36,787 bases of DNA from the NCBI GenBank assembly GCA_045643885.1, contig JAZRFY010000006.1, positions 1-36,787 of the forward strand. The letters are read 5' to 3'. Position 1 is the first letter of the stretch; every line of letters begins with the position of its first letter. The translations under genes and the position numbers were made by a program. Under the pieces are notes generated by a model. It had not been told where the DNA came from. It saw nothing but the letters and a program-made list of their open reading frames with translations, and made no database searches. Shown here in pieces: positions 7,106 to 15,440 of this stretch. The stretch comes from RGIG4608 sp045643885 (GTDB lineage: Bacteria > Bacillota > Clostridia > Oscillospirales > CAG-272).

Positions 7106-8503
7106 TTAGAATCTGAAATACAAGAAGGGGTTGGATGAAGAGTCAACAAGGTATGCTGTGATAATTGCAAGCAATCCAACGAGCATAATGGGCTCGAGAA
7201 CGTTAGCTACAACAGAGAGCTTCTTTGACTCTGAGAATTTGGTTGCTATCTTCTTTACGATGGGAGTTGAACCAACGATTGCAACGATGAAGAGTACTGC
7301 ATAGCTGCGAAGATGATAGAGTGTTTCTGCAGATGAAAAGGGAATACCACCTGCACCGAAGAGACCGCCGATATAAGCAAATGCCTCGTTAAGTGTGGGG
7401 ATGTTGAACACGATAAAGCTTACAACAACTGCCAAAAGAACGTAAACTCTGTTTAACACGTGGCTCTTGTTGAGATACTTCAAGATAAAGAATTTTTCTA
7501 TTGTGAGAAGAACTCCAAAGAAAAGTCCCCAAAGGATGAAATTCCATGATGCTCCGTGCCAGAAGCCTGTGAGCAACCAAACGATAAAGATATTTACAAG
7601 GTGCTTGAGCTTGGAGCCACGGTTACCACCAAGGGGGATGTATACGTAATCTCTGAACCAAGTACCAAGTGACATATGCCATCTTCTCCAAAACTCTGTT
7701 GCACTCTTGGAGATGAAGGGATAGTTAAAGTTTTCAAGGAAATTAAAACCAAAGATCTTACCAAGACCTATAGCCATATCCGAATAACCGGAAAAGTCGA
7801 AATAGATATAGAGAGCTACGGAGATGCCGTACATCCAATAAAAGAGAACTGTCTTGTTCTCAGCGGCGTAAACGATCTCACTGATATCGTACATGGAGTT
7901 CGCGATAAGTACCTTCTTTGCAAGACCGAGAATGAATCTTCTCACACCCGCTGCTGCCATTTCAACACTGTGTGTACGGTGCTCAAGCTCGCGTGCCACG
8001 TCAACGTAACGAACGATGGGGCCTGCAATAAGCTGAGGGAACATTGAAACGTAAGCTGCAAGGTTTATGGGGTTCTTTTGCGCCTTTTCTCCTCTATATA
8101 CGTCGATAACGTAGCTGATGATCTGGAAGGTATAGAAGCTGATACCGATGGGGAGAACGATTCTGAGCAAGGGAATGGAAAGGCCTGTTGCCTTGTTGAA
8201 GTTCTCGATAAAGAAGTCGGTATACTTAAAATAAAGCATGAATGATATGATAGCCACAACTGCGATTATCATAACCACCTTTGAAATAGCTTGTCCGCGG
8301 AACTTCTCAATAAGAAGACCTGCAACGTATCCCATAATGATTGCAAGGACCATAAGTCCTGCATATTTTACACCACCCCAAGCATAGAAGAACAAGCTGA
8401 ATGCAAGAAGAACGGCATTTTTAAATTTGAAGGGCACCGCAAAATACAAAATAAGTATTGCGGGCAAGAAATAGTATAAGAATGTTATACTTGAAAAAAG
8501 CAT
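7106..8503 (-). CDS. MBOAT family O-acyltransferase
   Basis: A 465-residue multi-pass membrane enzyme of the AlgI/DltB/PatA type. Key blocks are LPIGISFYTFQIISY, FAGP-like QLIAGPIVRY, YFDFSGYSDMAIGLG, EFWRRWHMSLGTWFRDYVY (about residue 276) and FWHGASWNF with the invariant catalytic His near residue 314. It probably moves an acyl group across the membrane to an extracellular acceptor held by the DHHW protein encoded 13 bases downstream. The ATG follows a GGAG site on the minus strand. A hairpin (8530-8551) lies just upstream and may limit read-through from the ECF sigma operon. No separate promoter could be seen in the 67-base gap. Assignment to MBOAT is firm; the substrate is open. Confidence 0.93.
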   Translation of the reverse strand: MLFSSITFLYYFLPAILILYFAVPFKFKNAVLLAFSLFFYAWGGVKYAGLMVLAIIMGYVAGLLIEKFRGQAISKVVMIIAVVAIISFMLYFKYTDFFIENFNKATGLSIPLLRIVLPIGISFYTFQIISYVIDVYRGEKAQKNPINLAAYVSMFPQLIAGPIVRYVDVARELEHRTHSVEMAAAGVRRFILGLAKKVLIANSMYDISEIVYAAENKTVLFYWMYGISVALYIYFDFSGYSDMAIGLGKIFGFNFLENFNYPFISKSATEFWRRWHMSLGTWFRDYVYIPLGGNRGSKLKHLVNIFIVWLLTGFWHGASWNFILWGLFFGVLLTIEKFFILKYLNKSHVLNRVYVLLAVVVSFIVFNIPTLNEAFAYIGGLFGAGGIPFSSAETLYHLRSYAVLFIVAIVGSTPIVKKIATKFSESKKLSVVANVLEPIMLVGLLAIITAYLVDSSSNPFLYFRF

Positions 8504-8529
8504 TTTTTACTCCAAAAAAGTTTTATTTT

Positions 8530-8551
8530 GGGCTACCACGGATGGTAGCCC
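8530..8551. terminator. Intercistronic hairpin between the DUF4358-like and MBOAT genes
   Basis: Arms GGGCTACCA (8530-8538) and TGGTAGCCC (8543-8551). The plus side has an immediate T run (8552-8557), while on the minus strand the T run comes about nine bases later, so termination of the minus-strand operon may be only partial. No plus-strand gene ends here. Confidence 0.6.
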
Positions 8552-8570
8552 TTTTTTAGTTTATTGTTGA

Positions 8571-9242
8571 TTATCTGGAAATAGGATTGTCGATGAGAAC
8601 CTTTGCACCGTCGATTGTGGAAAGAGTTACGTCAAGGAACATTTCAACTGCATCCTGACCATACATAGCGATAAGGTAGTTGCCAGCCTGAACAAGAACA
8701 ACTCTTGTGGGTATGCAGCACATCCACCATTCATTTTGAACGCCTTCTTCGATTCTGGAAGCGATTGTTGCAATGTCGTTTGCGTTAGTTACACGGTAAG
8801 CTGCAACTGTGAAAAGACCGTAACCCATCTGAGAGTAGATGGAAGCTGCTTCTTCAACAGAAGAAATCATATCCATGGGGAAGTAGTGGTTGTAGAGCAT
8901 CTCTTCTGTAAGAGAAACCTTACCAGCACCGTTGTAAACAACGATAGGCTCCCAAGTTTCTTCATCCATAGTCATGTCACCACCAACGAAGTAGTAGCTA
9001 CGACCGAGATCGGGATCATCAGCATACTTGGGGAATTCGTCGGAGTTCTCGGGAAGAGTGTTCCAAATTTTGTTAAGAAGTTCAACTGTGTTTGTGTAAG
9101 CAGGTGTTGTGTTGTTACCATTGTCACCATTGTTTGTGCCATTGTCCGCACCGTTGTTACCGGCGAATACGAATACAAGTACTGCAATGAGTACTACTGC
9201 GATAGCTGCAAGAGCTATGTAAAGAATTTTCTTGTTGTTCAT
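8571..9242 (-). CDS. DUF4358-like membrane-anchored protein
   Basis: A 223-residue protein with an N-terminal membrane anchor (residues 5-27), a low-complexity Asn/Gly/Asp/Thr linker (about 28-48) and a globular extracytoplasmic domain. The C-terminal block with VTNANDIATIASRIEEGVQ, then NEWWM and VLVQAGNYLIAMYGQD resembles the DUF4358 pattern, in which a variable-length accessory domain measures a helix and a NGNYVMLV-like strand. In Clostridia DUF4358 genes often neighbour MBOAT and DHHW genes, as here. It follows the anti-sigma-like gene by 24 bases on the same strand. The family assignment is by pattern and context, not certain; its function is unknown. The plus-strand open frame over this gene is a shadow. 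Confidence 0.6.
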   Translation of the reverse strand: MNNKKILYIALAAIAVVLIAVLVFVFAGNNGADNGTNNGDNGNNTTPAYTNTVELLNKIWNTLPENSDEFPKYADDPDLGRSYYFVGGDMTMDEETWEPIVVYNGAGKVSLTEEMLYNHYFPMDMISSVEEAASIYSQMGYGLFTVAAYRVTNANDIATIASRIEEGVQNEWWMCCIPTRVVLVQAGNYLIAMYGQDAVEMFLDVTLSTIDGAKVLIDNPISR

Positions 9243-9266
9243 TTTGTTTCTCCTAAAATGTTAAAA

Positions 9267-9827
9267 TTAATTGTTTTTTTCTATATTTACGTACCAAATT
9301 TCGGATTCTATATCCTTGCTGAGTACAATATTATAGCCACGATTTGTTCTGATCGTTGCGTCAGTAACGTCAGAGGGGAAGGCAAGACAGATTGATACCT
9401 TTCCGTTTACAGTGTATGTGCTACCTGAGAAAACGGTATCTCCGTTCTTGTCAAGAATAATCATCTCACCGATGTCGAGGGTGAGAACTGTTTCTCTCTT
9501 GAATTCAAGCTCGAGAGGGAGTGAGACCTCGGTAATAACCTCGGGCTCGATTGAGTGTGTAAGAGATCTTGGAATGTATTCCGTGATCGTTTTGGGTTGA
9601 TCGCTTATGCTTTCACCATAGAGAAGCACCTCGTTGCCACCAAGTCTTATGATAAGAGCGATGCCAAGAACAAGGACGAAACATGCGGCAATGCTTCCGT
9701 ATCGGCTGATGCTCTTTAAAAATCCACCACTGAGCACCTTTGACTTGGGAGCAACCGTTTCGTTTGCCTCTTCAATGAGCGCATAGTCGATATAAGACAT
9801 AGCTTGCGCCATTTTTTCGTTTTTCAT
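9267..9827 (-). CDS. Anti-sigma-factor-like membrane protein
   Basis: A 186-residue protein with a short cytoplasmic N-terminus (MAQAMSYIDYALIEEA, a motif common in Clostridial ECF-associated proteins), one membrane helix at about residues 43-61, and an extracytoplasmic beta-rich domain that ends in WYVNIEKNN. It starts 23 bases after the end of the ECF sigma gene. This gene order and topology are typical of a membrane anti-sigma factor that holds its sigma until an envelope signal arrives. No zinc-binding HxxxCxxC motif is visible, so it is not a ZAS-type anti-sigma. The regulatory role is inferred from context. Confidence 0.65.
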   Translation of the reverse strand: MKNEKMAQAMSYIDYALIEEANETVAPKSKVLSGGFLKSISRYGSIAACFVLVLGIALIIRLGGNEVLLYGESISDQPKTITEYIPRSLTHSIEPEVITEVSLPLELEFKRETVLTLDIGEMIILDKNGDTVFSGSTYTVNGKVSICLAFPSDVTDATIRTNRGYNIVLSKDIESEIWYVNIEKNN

Positions 9828-9850
9828 TTTTCGTTCCTTTGTAATCTATA

Positions 9851-10396
9851 TTAAATATTCACGCCGTTTTGCGTTAAATAGTCGCGTAATGCGAGACGAG
9901 TGCGATGCAGCATCGACTTAATCTTTGATTCGGAGAAAGAGAATCGTTTGGAGATGTCTTCAATTGAATCCCCATAGAAATAACGTCTTACAAACACTTG
10001 GCGAATTTCCTTTTTCTCACTATAAAGGAAATTGGTGATTAAGATGCCAAGCTCTTCTGCGCTTTTGTCGGTATCTGCAACGCAATCGTCGAGTTCGTCA
10101 AGAGACAGAGCAAACTCGCCTCCACCGCGGCGCTCTGTTGTTCTTGACTTATATCGGTTTAAAGAAATATTTCGTGTTAATCGTGCCAGATAAGCACCAA
10201 GGCGCTCTGGCCTGCTTGGTGGAATGGAATTCCACGCCGCAAGATAGGTATCGTTGACGCACTCTTCAGAGTCGGAATCGTCGTGCAAAATATTCATGGC
10301 TACTGTTTTGCAATAGTGGCCATATTTTTGCTGTGTTTCAGCAATTGCCTGTTCGTTTCTTGCAAAAAACAAATCTATTATCAAATTGTCCTGCAT
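9851..10396 (-). CDS. ECF-type RNA polymerase sigma factor
   Basis: A 181-residue sigma-70 family protein of extracytoplasmic function size. Region 2 covers about residues 18-85 (YGHYCKTVAMNIL, SEECVNDTYLAAW, ARLTRNISLNRYK) and region 4 covers about 120-178, with the helix-turn-helix in YGDSIEDISKRFSFSESKI and LHRTRLALRDYL. Regions 1 and 3 are absent, as expected. It directs RNA polymerase to a small regulon. A sequence on the minus strand at 10459-10432 resembles an ECF promoter, implying that it activates its own operon. The next genes are an anti-sigma-like protein, a DUF4358-like protein, an MBOAT and a DHHW protein. Confidence 0.92.
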   Translation of the reverse strand: MQDNLIIDLFFARNEQAIAETQQKYGHYCKTVAMNILHDDSDSEECVNDTYLAAWNSIPPSRPERLGAYLARLTRNISLNRYKSRTTERRGGGEFALSLDELDDCVADTDKSAEELGILITNFLYSEKKEIRQVFVRRYFYGDSIEDISKRFSFSESKIKSMLHRTRLALRDYLTQNGVNI

Positions 10397-10431
10397 TTTT
10401 CCTCCGTTCCGTCCAAGGCCCTACACCTATA

Positions 10432-10459
10432 TAGACAACTAATTTTTAGTTTGGTTGCA
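10432..10459 (-). promoter_or_regulatory. Candidate ECF-sigma autoregulatory promoter
   Basis: On the minus strand TGCAAC is followed after 16 bases by TGTCTA. This matches the Bacillus ECF pattern TGAAAC-N16-CGTCTA at 10 of 12 positions with exact spacing. It lies about 36 bases upstream of the sigma start. The spacer holds a small AACTAA/TTAGTT inverted repeat. Confidence 0.5.
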
Positions 10460-10648
10460 TATTTTTCAAAAATTTTTTTATTTTTTTGAAACTTTTTTAA
10501 AAACGCGCAAACTCTTCATTATACTTATATATACTATACCACAAAATTTGTATTATTGCAAGTATAATCGATAAATGGGACTTTGCAGTAAAATACAGGA
10601 AAAATCAATTAATTTTATCAAATTTTTAGCAAATACTACTTTAAATTA

Positions 10649-10677
10649 TTGACTTTTATAAAAAACTGTTTTATAAT
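10649..10677 (+). promoter_or_regulatory. aspS promoter
   Basis: TTGACT (10649-10654), 17-base spacer, TATAAT (10672-10677): a near-consensus sigma-A promoter 51 bases before the aspS start. The leader is too short for a T-box. Confidence 0.88.
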
Positions 10678-10728
10678 AAAGAGTAATGAATTTTGCTTTA
10701 TCTGTAAGAGATAAGAAAGGAAAATAAT

Positions 10729-12525
10729 ATGGCAGAATTTTTAAGTTCAAACGACAAGAGAACGTGCTATTGTGCGCATCTCACAGAAGAATATATAGGT
10801 AAGGACGTTTGTGTGATGGGTTGGGTACAGCGCCAGAGAGACCTTGGCGCACTCATTTTCATCGACCTTCGCGACAGAACAGGTATCGTTCAGCTCGCAT
10901 TCGACGACACAACCGACAGAGAAATCTTTGACAAGGCATTCTCCTGCCGCGCTGAATACGTTGTGTGCGCTCACGGTACTGTAAGATATAGAGGAGAGGG
11001 AGCTATCAATCCCAACCTTCCCACAGGTATGCTTGAGGTTTACGTTAAGGAATTCAAGATCCTTTCCGTTGCTCAGACACCTCCCTTTGAAGTAAATGAC
11101 AATAAGAAGGTAAAGGACGAAACAGCTCTCAAGTACCGTTACGTTGACCTTCGTCGTCCCGAGCTTCAGAGAAACATCAAGATGCGTCACGACATCGCAC
11201 GCATCGCAAGAGAATACTACTATGAAAACGGATTCTTTGAGATAGAAACTCCCATGATGATCAAGCCCACTCCCGAAGGTGCGCGTGACTACATCGTTCC
11301 CTCAAGAATTCACAAGGGAAGCTTCTATGCGCTTCCTCAGTCTCCCCAGATCTATAAGCAGCTTTTGATGCGTTCCGGATTTCACCGCTACATTCAGCTT
11401 GCCCGTTGCTTCCGTGACGAGGACCTTCGTGCTGACCGTCAGCCCGAGTTTACACAGATCGACCTTGAGATGAGTTTTGCTACTCAAGAGGATATCATGG
11501 GTATGAACGAAGGCTTCATCAAGCGCGCGTTCAAGGAGACACTTGGAGTTGATATTCAGACTCCTATGCAGAGAATGACATATACCGAGGCTATGAACCG
11601 TTACGGCTCAGATAAGCCCGATACAAGATACGGAATGGAGATTATCGATATTTCAAAAGAAGTTGCTAAGAGCGAATTCGTTGTATTCAAGTCTGCACTT
11701 GAAATGGGCGGTAGCGTTCGTGCCATCGTTGCAAAGGGCGCAGCTGCAACTCTCACAAGAAAAGAAATCGATAAGCTTACAGAGCATGCTAAGGGTATTG
11801 GCGCTAAGGGACTTGCATACGTTCGTTGGGTAGACGATGCTGCTAACTGCTCATTTGCTAAGTTTATGACTGAGGACGAGCTTAATGCCATCTATACAAA
11901 GGTTGGTCTTGAAAAGGGTGACGTAATGCTTATCTGTGCTGATAAGAATAAGGTCGTTCTTCCCACACTTGGTGCACTTCGTCAGATCGTGGCAAGAAAG
12001 CTTGACATGATTCCCACAGGTGTGTTCAATTTCCTTTGGATTACAGAATTCCCCTTCTTTGAGTGGAATGAAGAAACACAGCACTGGGATGCTATGCACC
12101 ATCCTTTCACAATGCCTCTTGAGGAATGCTTGCCCTATCTTGAAAGTGATCCCGGCAAGGTATTTGCAAGATGCTATGACATGGTTCTTAACGGTACAGA
12201 GCTTCTTTCCGGTTCTATCCGTATCACAGACTGGCAGCTTCAGGAGAAGATGTTCAAGGCACTCGGCCTTACACCCGAGGAGATCGACGCTAAGTTTGGT
12301 TTCCTTGTAGAAGCTTATAAGTACGGTGCACCTCCTCACGGTGGTTCAGGTATGGGACTTGACCGTCTTGCGATGGTAATGACAGAGGCAGATAGCCTTC
12401 GTGACGTTATCGCATTCCCGAAGGTGCAGAACGCAAGCGAGCTTATGAGTAAGTGTCCTGCTCCTCAGGATGACAGTACTCTTGCAGAGCTTGGTATTGC
12501 AGTTATCCCTCAGGAAGAGAAATAA
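10729..12525 (+). CDS. aspS: Aspartate--tRNA ligase
   Basis: A full-length bacterial aspartyl-tRNA synthetase of 598 residues. The N-terminal OB-fold anticodon-binding domain (residues 1-120, VMGWVQRQRDLGALIFIDLRDRTG) is followed by the class II core. Motif 2 is RCFRDEDLRADRQPEFTQ (about residue 224), the bacterial GAD insertion lies around residues 290-410, and motif 3 is GGSGMGLDRLAM (about 538). It charges tRNA-Asp in the cytoplasm. Its length and the GAD domain match the D-type bacterial enzyme rather than the short archaeal form. The ATG follows AGAAAGGA. There is no terminator of its own after the stop; the next structure is the cysteine T-box, whose terminator may also end aspS transcripts. 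Confidence 0.98.
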   Translation: MAEFLSSNDKRTCYCAHLTEEYIGKDVCVMGWVQRQRDLGALIFIDLRDRTGIVQLAFDDTTDREIFDKAFSCRAEYVVCAHGTVRYRGEGAINPNLPTGMLEVYVKEFKILSVAQTPPFEVNDNKKVKDETALKYRYVDLRRPELQRNIKMRHDIARIAREYYYENGFFEIETPMMIKPTPEGARDYIVPSRIHKGSFYALPQSPQIYKQLLMRSGFHRYIQLARCFRDEDLRADRQPEFTQIDLEMSFATQEDIMGMNEGFIKRAFKETLGVDIQTPMQRMTYTEAMNRYGSDKPDTRYGMEIIDISKEVAKSEFVVFKSALEMGGSVRAIVAKGAAATLTRKEIDKLTEHAKGIGAKGLAYVRWVDDAANCSFAKFMTEDELNAIYTKVGLEKGDVMLICADKNKVVLPTLGALRQIVARKLDMIPTGVFNFLWITEFPFFEWNEETQHWDAMHHPFTMPLEECLPYLESDPGKVFARCYDMVLNGTELLSGSIRITDWQLQEKMFKALGLTPEEIDAKFGFLVEAYKYGAPPHGGSGMGLDRLAMVMTEADSLRDVIAFPKVQNASELMSKCPAPQDDSTLAELGIAVIPQEEK

Positions 12526-12538
12526 TTTTAAAAAACTA

Positions 12539-12567
12539 TTTACAAAATATAAAAAATCGAGTATAAT
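12539..12567 (+). promoter_or_regulatory. Promoter of the cysteine T-box operon
   Basis: TTTACA (12539-12544), 17-base spacer, TATAAT (12562-12567), starting 14 bases after the aspS stop. Transcription would begin near 12574, at the head of the T-box leader. Confidence 0.85.
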
Positions 12568-12573
12568 GCTTAT

Positions 12574-12804
12574 ATAAGAAAAACCTTTGAAAGAGAAGAA
12601 ACCGAGATTTTATCGCAAAGAGAGTGCGCCCTTTGGCTGTGAGGCGCGCGGATAAAAACGGCTTGTGCGCTCCCGAGGTGCTGTCAAGAAACGGACGGAC
12701 GTTTTATCGCGTTAAGATAATAGAGATGGGCAAGATTCTTTGCCCGAAGCAGAGTGGAACCGCGTTTTTATGCCTCTGCACCCGTTGGGTGCAGAGGCTT
12801 TTTT
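12574..12804 (+). promoter_or_regulatory. T-box leader, probably tRNA-Cys responsive
   Basis: The conserved T-box sequence AGAGTGGAACCGCG lies at 12751-12764. It is followed by a terminator hairpin with GCCTCTGCACCC arms (12772-12783, 12787-12798) and six T residues. A stem with GGGCAA/TTGCCC before the T-box fits stem III. Upstream, AGAGAG, GGCTG-GAGG and a CTCCCGAG segment fit stem I, with TGC (12666-12668) in the specifier position, a Cys codon. Uncharged tRNA-Cys would pair with the specifier and T-box and prevent termination. The downstream genes, cysE and cysS, fit cysteine sensing. The specifier register was set by eye. Confidence 0.9.
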
Positions 12805-12816
12805 ACGGAGGCAATT

Positions 12817-13395
12817 ATGAAAGGAATGATTGGCTACGTTAAAAGCATAGGATATTTCACGTCAAAAATGTTCAAATCCATAATATATGAGATAATAAAT
12901 GACGTAAATGCCGTAAAGGAAAGAGATCCATCCTCAAACAAAAGGATAGAAATTTTGCTTTTTAATCCGGGCGTCCACGCAATACTGCTATATCGCATAT
13001 CTCATATCCTCTATCTTGGGGGACACAGAGGGATAGCACATCTTTTGAGCAATATAGCAAGATTTTTTACGGGAATAGAAATACATCCTGCCGCAATCAT
13101 CGGCAAAAGATTGCTGATCGATCACGGAATGGGTGTGGTTATAGGAGAAACGGCAATCATCGGAGACGATTGCACCATCTTTCACGGAGTAACGCTCGGT
13201 GGTAGGGGAAATGTCAAGGGTAAGCGACATCCCACCCTGCAAAACGGGGTTTTTGTAGGCTCGGGAGCAAAGATACTTGGCAATATAGAGATAGGAAATA
13301 ATGCAAAAATTGGAGCAAATGCCGTTGTTTTACAAAACGTTCCCAAAAATGCGACTGCAGTCGGCGTGCCGGCAAAGATTAATTATAAAAATTAA
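12817..13395 (+). CDS. cysE: Serine O-acetyltransferase
   Basis: A 192-residue enzyme that acetylates L-serine with acetyl-CoA, the first step of cysteine synthesis. The C-terminal left-handed beta-helix carries the hexapeptide repeats and the family motifs: IEIHPAA, LLIDHGMGVVIGETA with the catalytic Asp-His, DCTIFHGVTLGG, and GKRHPTL. The short N-terminal helical domain matches the compact CysE/EpsC form. The frame opens further upstream inside the T-box, but ATG 12817, 6 bases after an ACGGAGG site, is the true start. Control by the cysteine T-box just upstream fits its role. cysS follows after 71 bases with no terminator between, so they are probably co-expressed. Confidence 0.95.
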   Translation: MKGMIGYVKSIGYFTSKMFKSIIYEIINDVNAVKERDPSSNKRIEILLFNPGVHAILLYRISHILYLGGHRGIAHLLSNIARFFTGIEIHPAAIIGKRLLIDHGMGVVIGETAIIGDDCTIFHGVTLGGRGNVKGKRHPTLQNGVFVGSGAKILGNIEIGNNAKIGANAVVLQNVPKNATAVGVPAKINYKN

Positions 13396-13466
13396 TTTTA
13401 TCGGTGTGCTCGCAGTAAGGTCGCTTTTGAATAAAGAATAAAAAATTAACATAAAAGAGGTAAAAA

Positions 13467-14912
13467 ATGAAGCTTTACAACACAGCTACAAGACAAAGAG
13501 AGGATTTTGTTCCAAATGAGCCCGGAAAGGTAAGTATGTATACTTGCGGACCTACCGTTTATCACTTTGCTCATATCGGAAATCTTCGTTCCTACATTAT
13601 GGAGGACGTTCTTGAAAAGTATTTCAGATACGTTGGCTATGACGTAACCAGAGTTATGAATATTACCGACGTTGGTCACTTGGCTTCCGATGCCGATACA
13701 GGTGAGGATAAAATGCTCAAGGGCGCAAAAAGAGAAAATAAAACAGTTATGGAGATTGCTCAGTTTTATACGGATGCCTTCTTCTCAGACTGTGATAAAT
13801 TGAATATCAAGACTCCCGACGTTGTTGAGCCTGCAACAGGCTGCATCGACGAATTCATCAAGGTTATTGAGGGACTTATCGAAAAGGGTTACGCTTATCT
13901 TGCAGGAGGAAACGTTTATTTCGATACGTCAAAGCTTGAAAAGTACTATATTTTCAACGATTTCAAGGAAGAAGACCTTGCCGTTGGTGTTCGTGAGGGC
14001 GTTGAAGAGGACACAAATAAAAAGAATAAGAACGACTTCGTTCTTTGGTTTACAAAATCCAAGTTTGAGGATCAGGCACTCAAGTGGGATTCTCCTTGGG
14101 GCATCGGTTATCCCGGTTGGCACATCGAATGCTCATGCATCAGTATGAAGCATCTCGGTGAAAAGCTCGACATCCACTGTGGTGGTATCGACAACGCGTT
14201 TCCCCACCACACTAACGAGATTGCACAGAGTGAGGCTTATCTTGGACACAAGTGGTGCAACTACTGGTTCCACGTTCTTCACCTTAACACAAACAGTGGT
14301 AAGATGAGTAAGTCAACAGGTGAATTCTTGACAGTTTCCTTGCTCGAGAGCAAGGGGTATGATCCTATGGAATACCGTTTCTTCTGCATGCAGTCCCACT
14401 ATAGAAAGAATCTTGTTTTCAGCTATGAAAACCTCGACAATGCCAAGATTGCATACGGCAAGCTCATTGCCCGTATTGCTACTCTTAAGGACGGTGGCGA
14501 CCTTGATGCAGAACAGTTTGATGCTCTCAAGTCAAGATTTACAGACGCTATGGATAACGACCTTAACACATCCTTGGCAGTTACTGCACTTTATGACGTT
14601 TTGAAGGCAAAGACAACAGACGCAACAAAGCTTGCTCTTATTGCAGACTTTGACAGAGTTCTTTCTCTTGACCTTATCGGTCATGCAAATACTCTTCGTG
14701 CAAAGCAGGAAGAGGAGGCAAAAAAGGCACTTGCAGCACCCGAGGGTGTTTCTCCCGAGCTTGCAAGCGAGGTTGAGGCTCTCATCGTTGAAAGAGCAGA
14801 GGCAAAGAAGGCAAAGAACTATGCAAGAGCCGACGAGATAAGAAAATATCTTGCCGATAAGGGTATCACTCTTATCGATAGCTCTGCAGGAACAACCTAT
14901 AAGCTTTCATAA
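13467..14912 (+). CDS. cysS: Cysteine--tRNA ligase
   Basis: A full-length (481 residues) class I cysteinyl-tRNA synthetase. Visible motifs are MYTCGPTVYHFAHIGNLRSY with the zinc ligand Cys27 and the HIGH-like HIGN, the second zinc-site region around residue 220 (WHIECSCISM), HTNEIAQSEA near 247, and KMSKSTGEF near 278. The C-terminal DALR-type helical domain and an EAKKAKNYARADEIRKYLADKGI tail are normal for the family. It is downstream of cysE and the cysteine T-box, so cysteine starvation should raise both synthesis and charging capacity. ATG 13467 follows AAAAGAGGT. A GtrA-like gene begins six bases after its stop. Confidence 0.98.
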   Translation: MKLYNTATRQREDFVPNEPGKVSMYTCGPTVYHFAHIGNLRSYIMEDVLEKYFRYVGYDVTRVMNITDVGHLASDADTGEDKMLKGAKRENKTVMEIAQFYTDAFFSDCDKLNIKTPDVVEPATGCIDEFIKVIEGLIEKGYAYLAGGNVYFDTSKLEKYYIFNDFKEEDLAVGVREGVEEDTNKKNKNDFVLWFTKSKFEDQALKWDSPWGIGYPGWHIECSCISMKHLGEKLDIHCGGIDNAFPHHTNEIAQSEAYLGHKWCNYWFHVLHLNTNSGKMSKSTGEFLTVSLLESKGYDPMEYRFFCMQSHYRKNLVFSYENLDNAKIAYGKLIARIATLKDGGDLDAEQFDALKSRFTDAMDNDLNTSLAVTALYDVLKAKTTDATKLALIADFDRVLSLDLIGHANTLRAKQEEEAKKALAAPEGVSPELASEVEALIVERAEAKKAKNYARADEIRKYLADKGITLIDSSAGTTYKLS

Positions 14913-14918
14913 TATAAA

Positions 14919-15401
14919 ATGAAACGAATTTTTGAAAAATATCGCGAGATAATAGCTTATATTTTCTTTGGTGTCGTTACAACGGCAGTCTCAATGGGAG
15001 TGTATTTCTCCATCCTGCTTTTTGCAGAGCATGTCGTGGGCATATCTCCGTCAGAGCCAAGGTTTTACTATGCTCGCATTGTGTCCCAGGTTTTACAATG
15101 GATAGCAGGAGTGCTTGTTGCATTCTTCACCAATAAAAAATGGGTATTCAATGCAAACGATACAACTAAAAAAGAAACTATAAACCAGCTTGTCTCATTT
15201 GCCGTTTCCCGATTTGGTACATTTTGGATTGATATGGCGCTTACCTTGGGAACGGTATGGATGTTGAACTCGTTAAATTATGTTCCGTTCACCTTCATAA
15301 TCATATTCAGTGCCGATCTTTGGTCAAAGATCGTTGCATCCGTTGTGGTTATCGTTGCAAACTATATCATCAGCAAATTTTTTGTGTTTAAAAAAAGATA
15401 A
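14919..15401 (+). CDS. GtrA-like membrane protein
   Basis: A 160-residue protein with four membrane helices (roughly residues 10-32, 45-70, 85-112 and 125-152) in the GtrA arrangement: IAYIFFGVVTTAVSMGVYF at the first helix, FFTNKKWVF after the second, ISRF-like VSFAVSRFGTF, and NYIISKFFVFKK at the end. GtrA proteins are thought to move lipid-linked sugars across the membrane for surface glycan synthesis. The start is six bases after the cysS stop and has no clear ribosome site, so translation is probably coupled to cysS. It is the last gene before a strong bidirectional terminator. The exact substrate is unknown. Confidence 0.88.
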   Translation: MKRIFEKYREIIAYIFFGVVTTAVSMGVYFSILLFAEHVVGISPSEPRFYYARIVSQVLQWIAGVLVAFFTNKKWVFNANDTTKKETINQLVSFAVSRFGTFWIDMALTLGTVWMLNSLNYVPFTFIIIFSADLWSKIVASVVVIVANYIISKFFVFKKR

Positions 15402-15440
15402 AAAGAAACCGAGCAATCATTTGATTGCTCGGTTTCTTTT
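15401..15440. terminator. Bidirectional terminator between the GtrA-like gene and trkH
   Basis: 19-bp perfect arms (15401-15419 and 15422-15440, core GAAACCGAGCAATCA) with a two-base centre and A/T tails on both sides. It ends both convergent operons and reaches the trkH stop codon. Confidence 0.9.

Larger units (their letters stand above)
10397..10728. other. Divergent intergenic region between the ECF sigma gene and aspS
   Basis: 332 bases without a gene. It holds the candidate ECF promoter at its left, a very A/T-rich tract (10460-10500), a stray TATAAT at 10562-10567 with no matching -35, and the aspS promoter at its right end. I see no RNA gene or conserved structure. Confidence 0.6.

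Noticed and set aside
7676..8047. Plus-strand open frame of 123 codons
   Set aside because: Antisense shadow of the MBOAT gene, whose motifs are intact on the other strand.
8736..9395. Plus-strand open frame of 219 codons
   Set aside because: It overlaps the DUF4358-like and anti-sigma genes on the other strand, has a Cys/Val-rich random composition and no ribosome site.
10510..10570. Possible second promoter with TATAAT at 10562-10567
   Set aside because: No -35 hexamer at a workable distance, and the better aspS promoter lies downstream.
12624..12842. Plus-strand open frame of 72 codons
   Set aside because: It lies over the T-box leader and terminator; the RNA structure explains the sequence.
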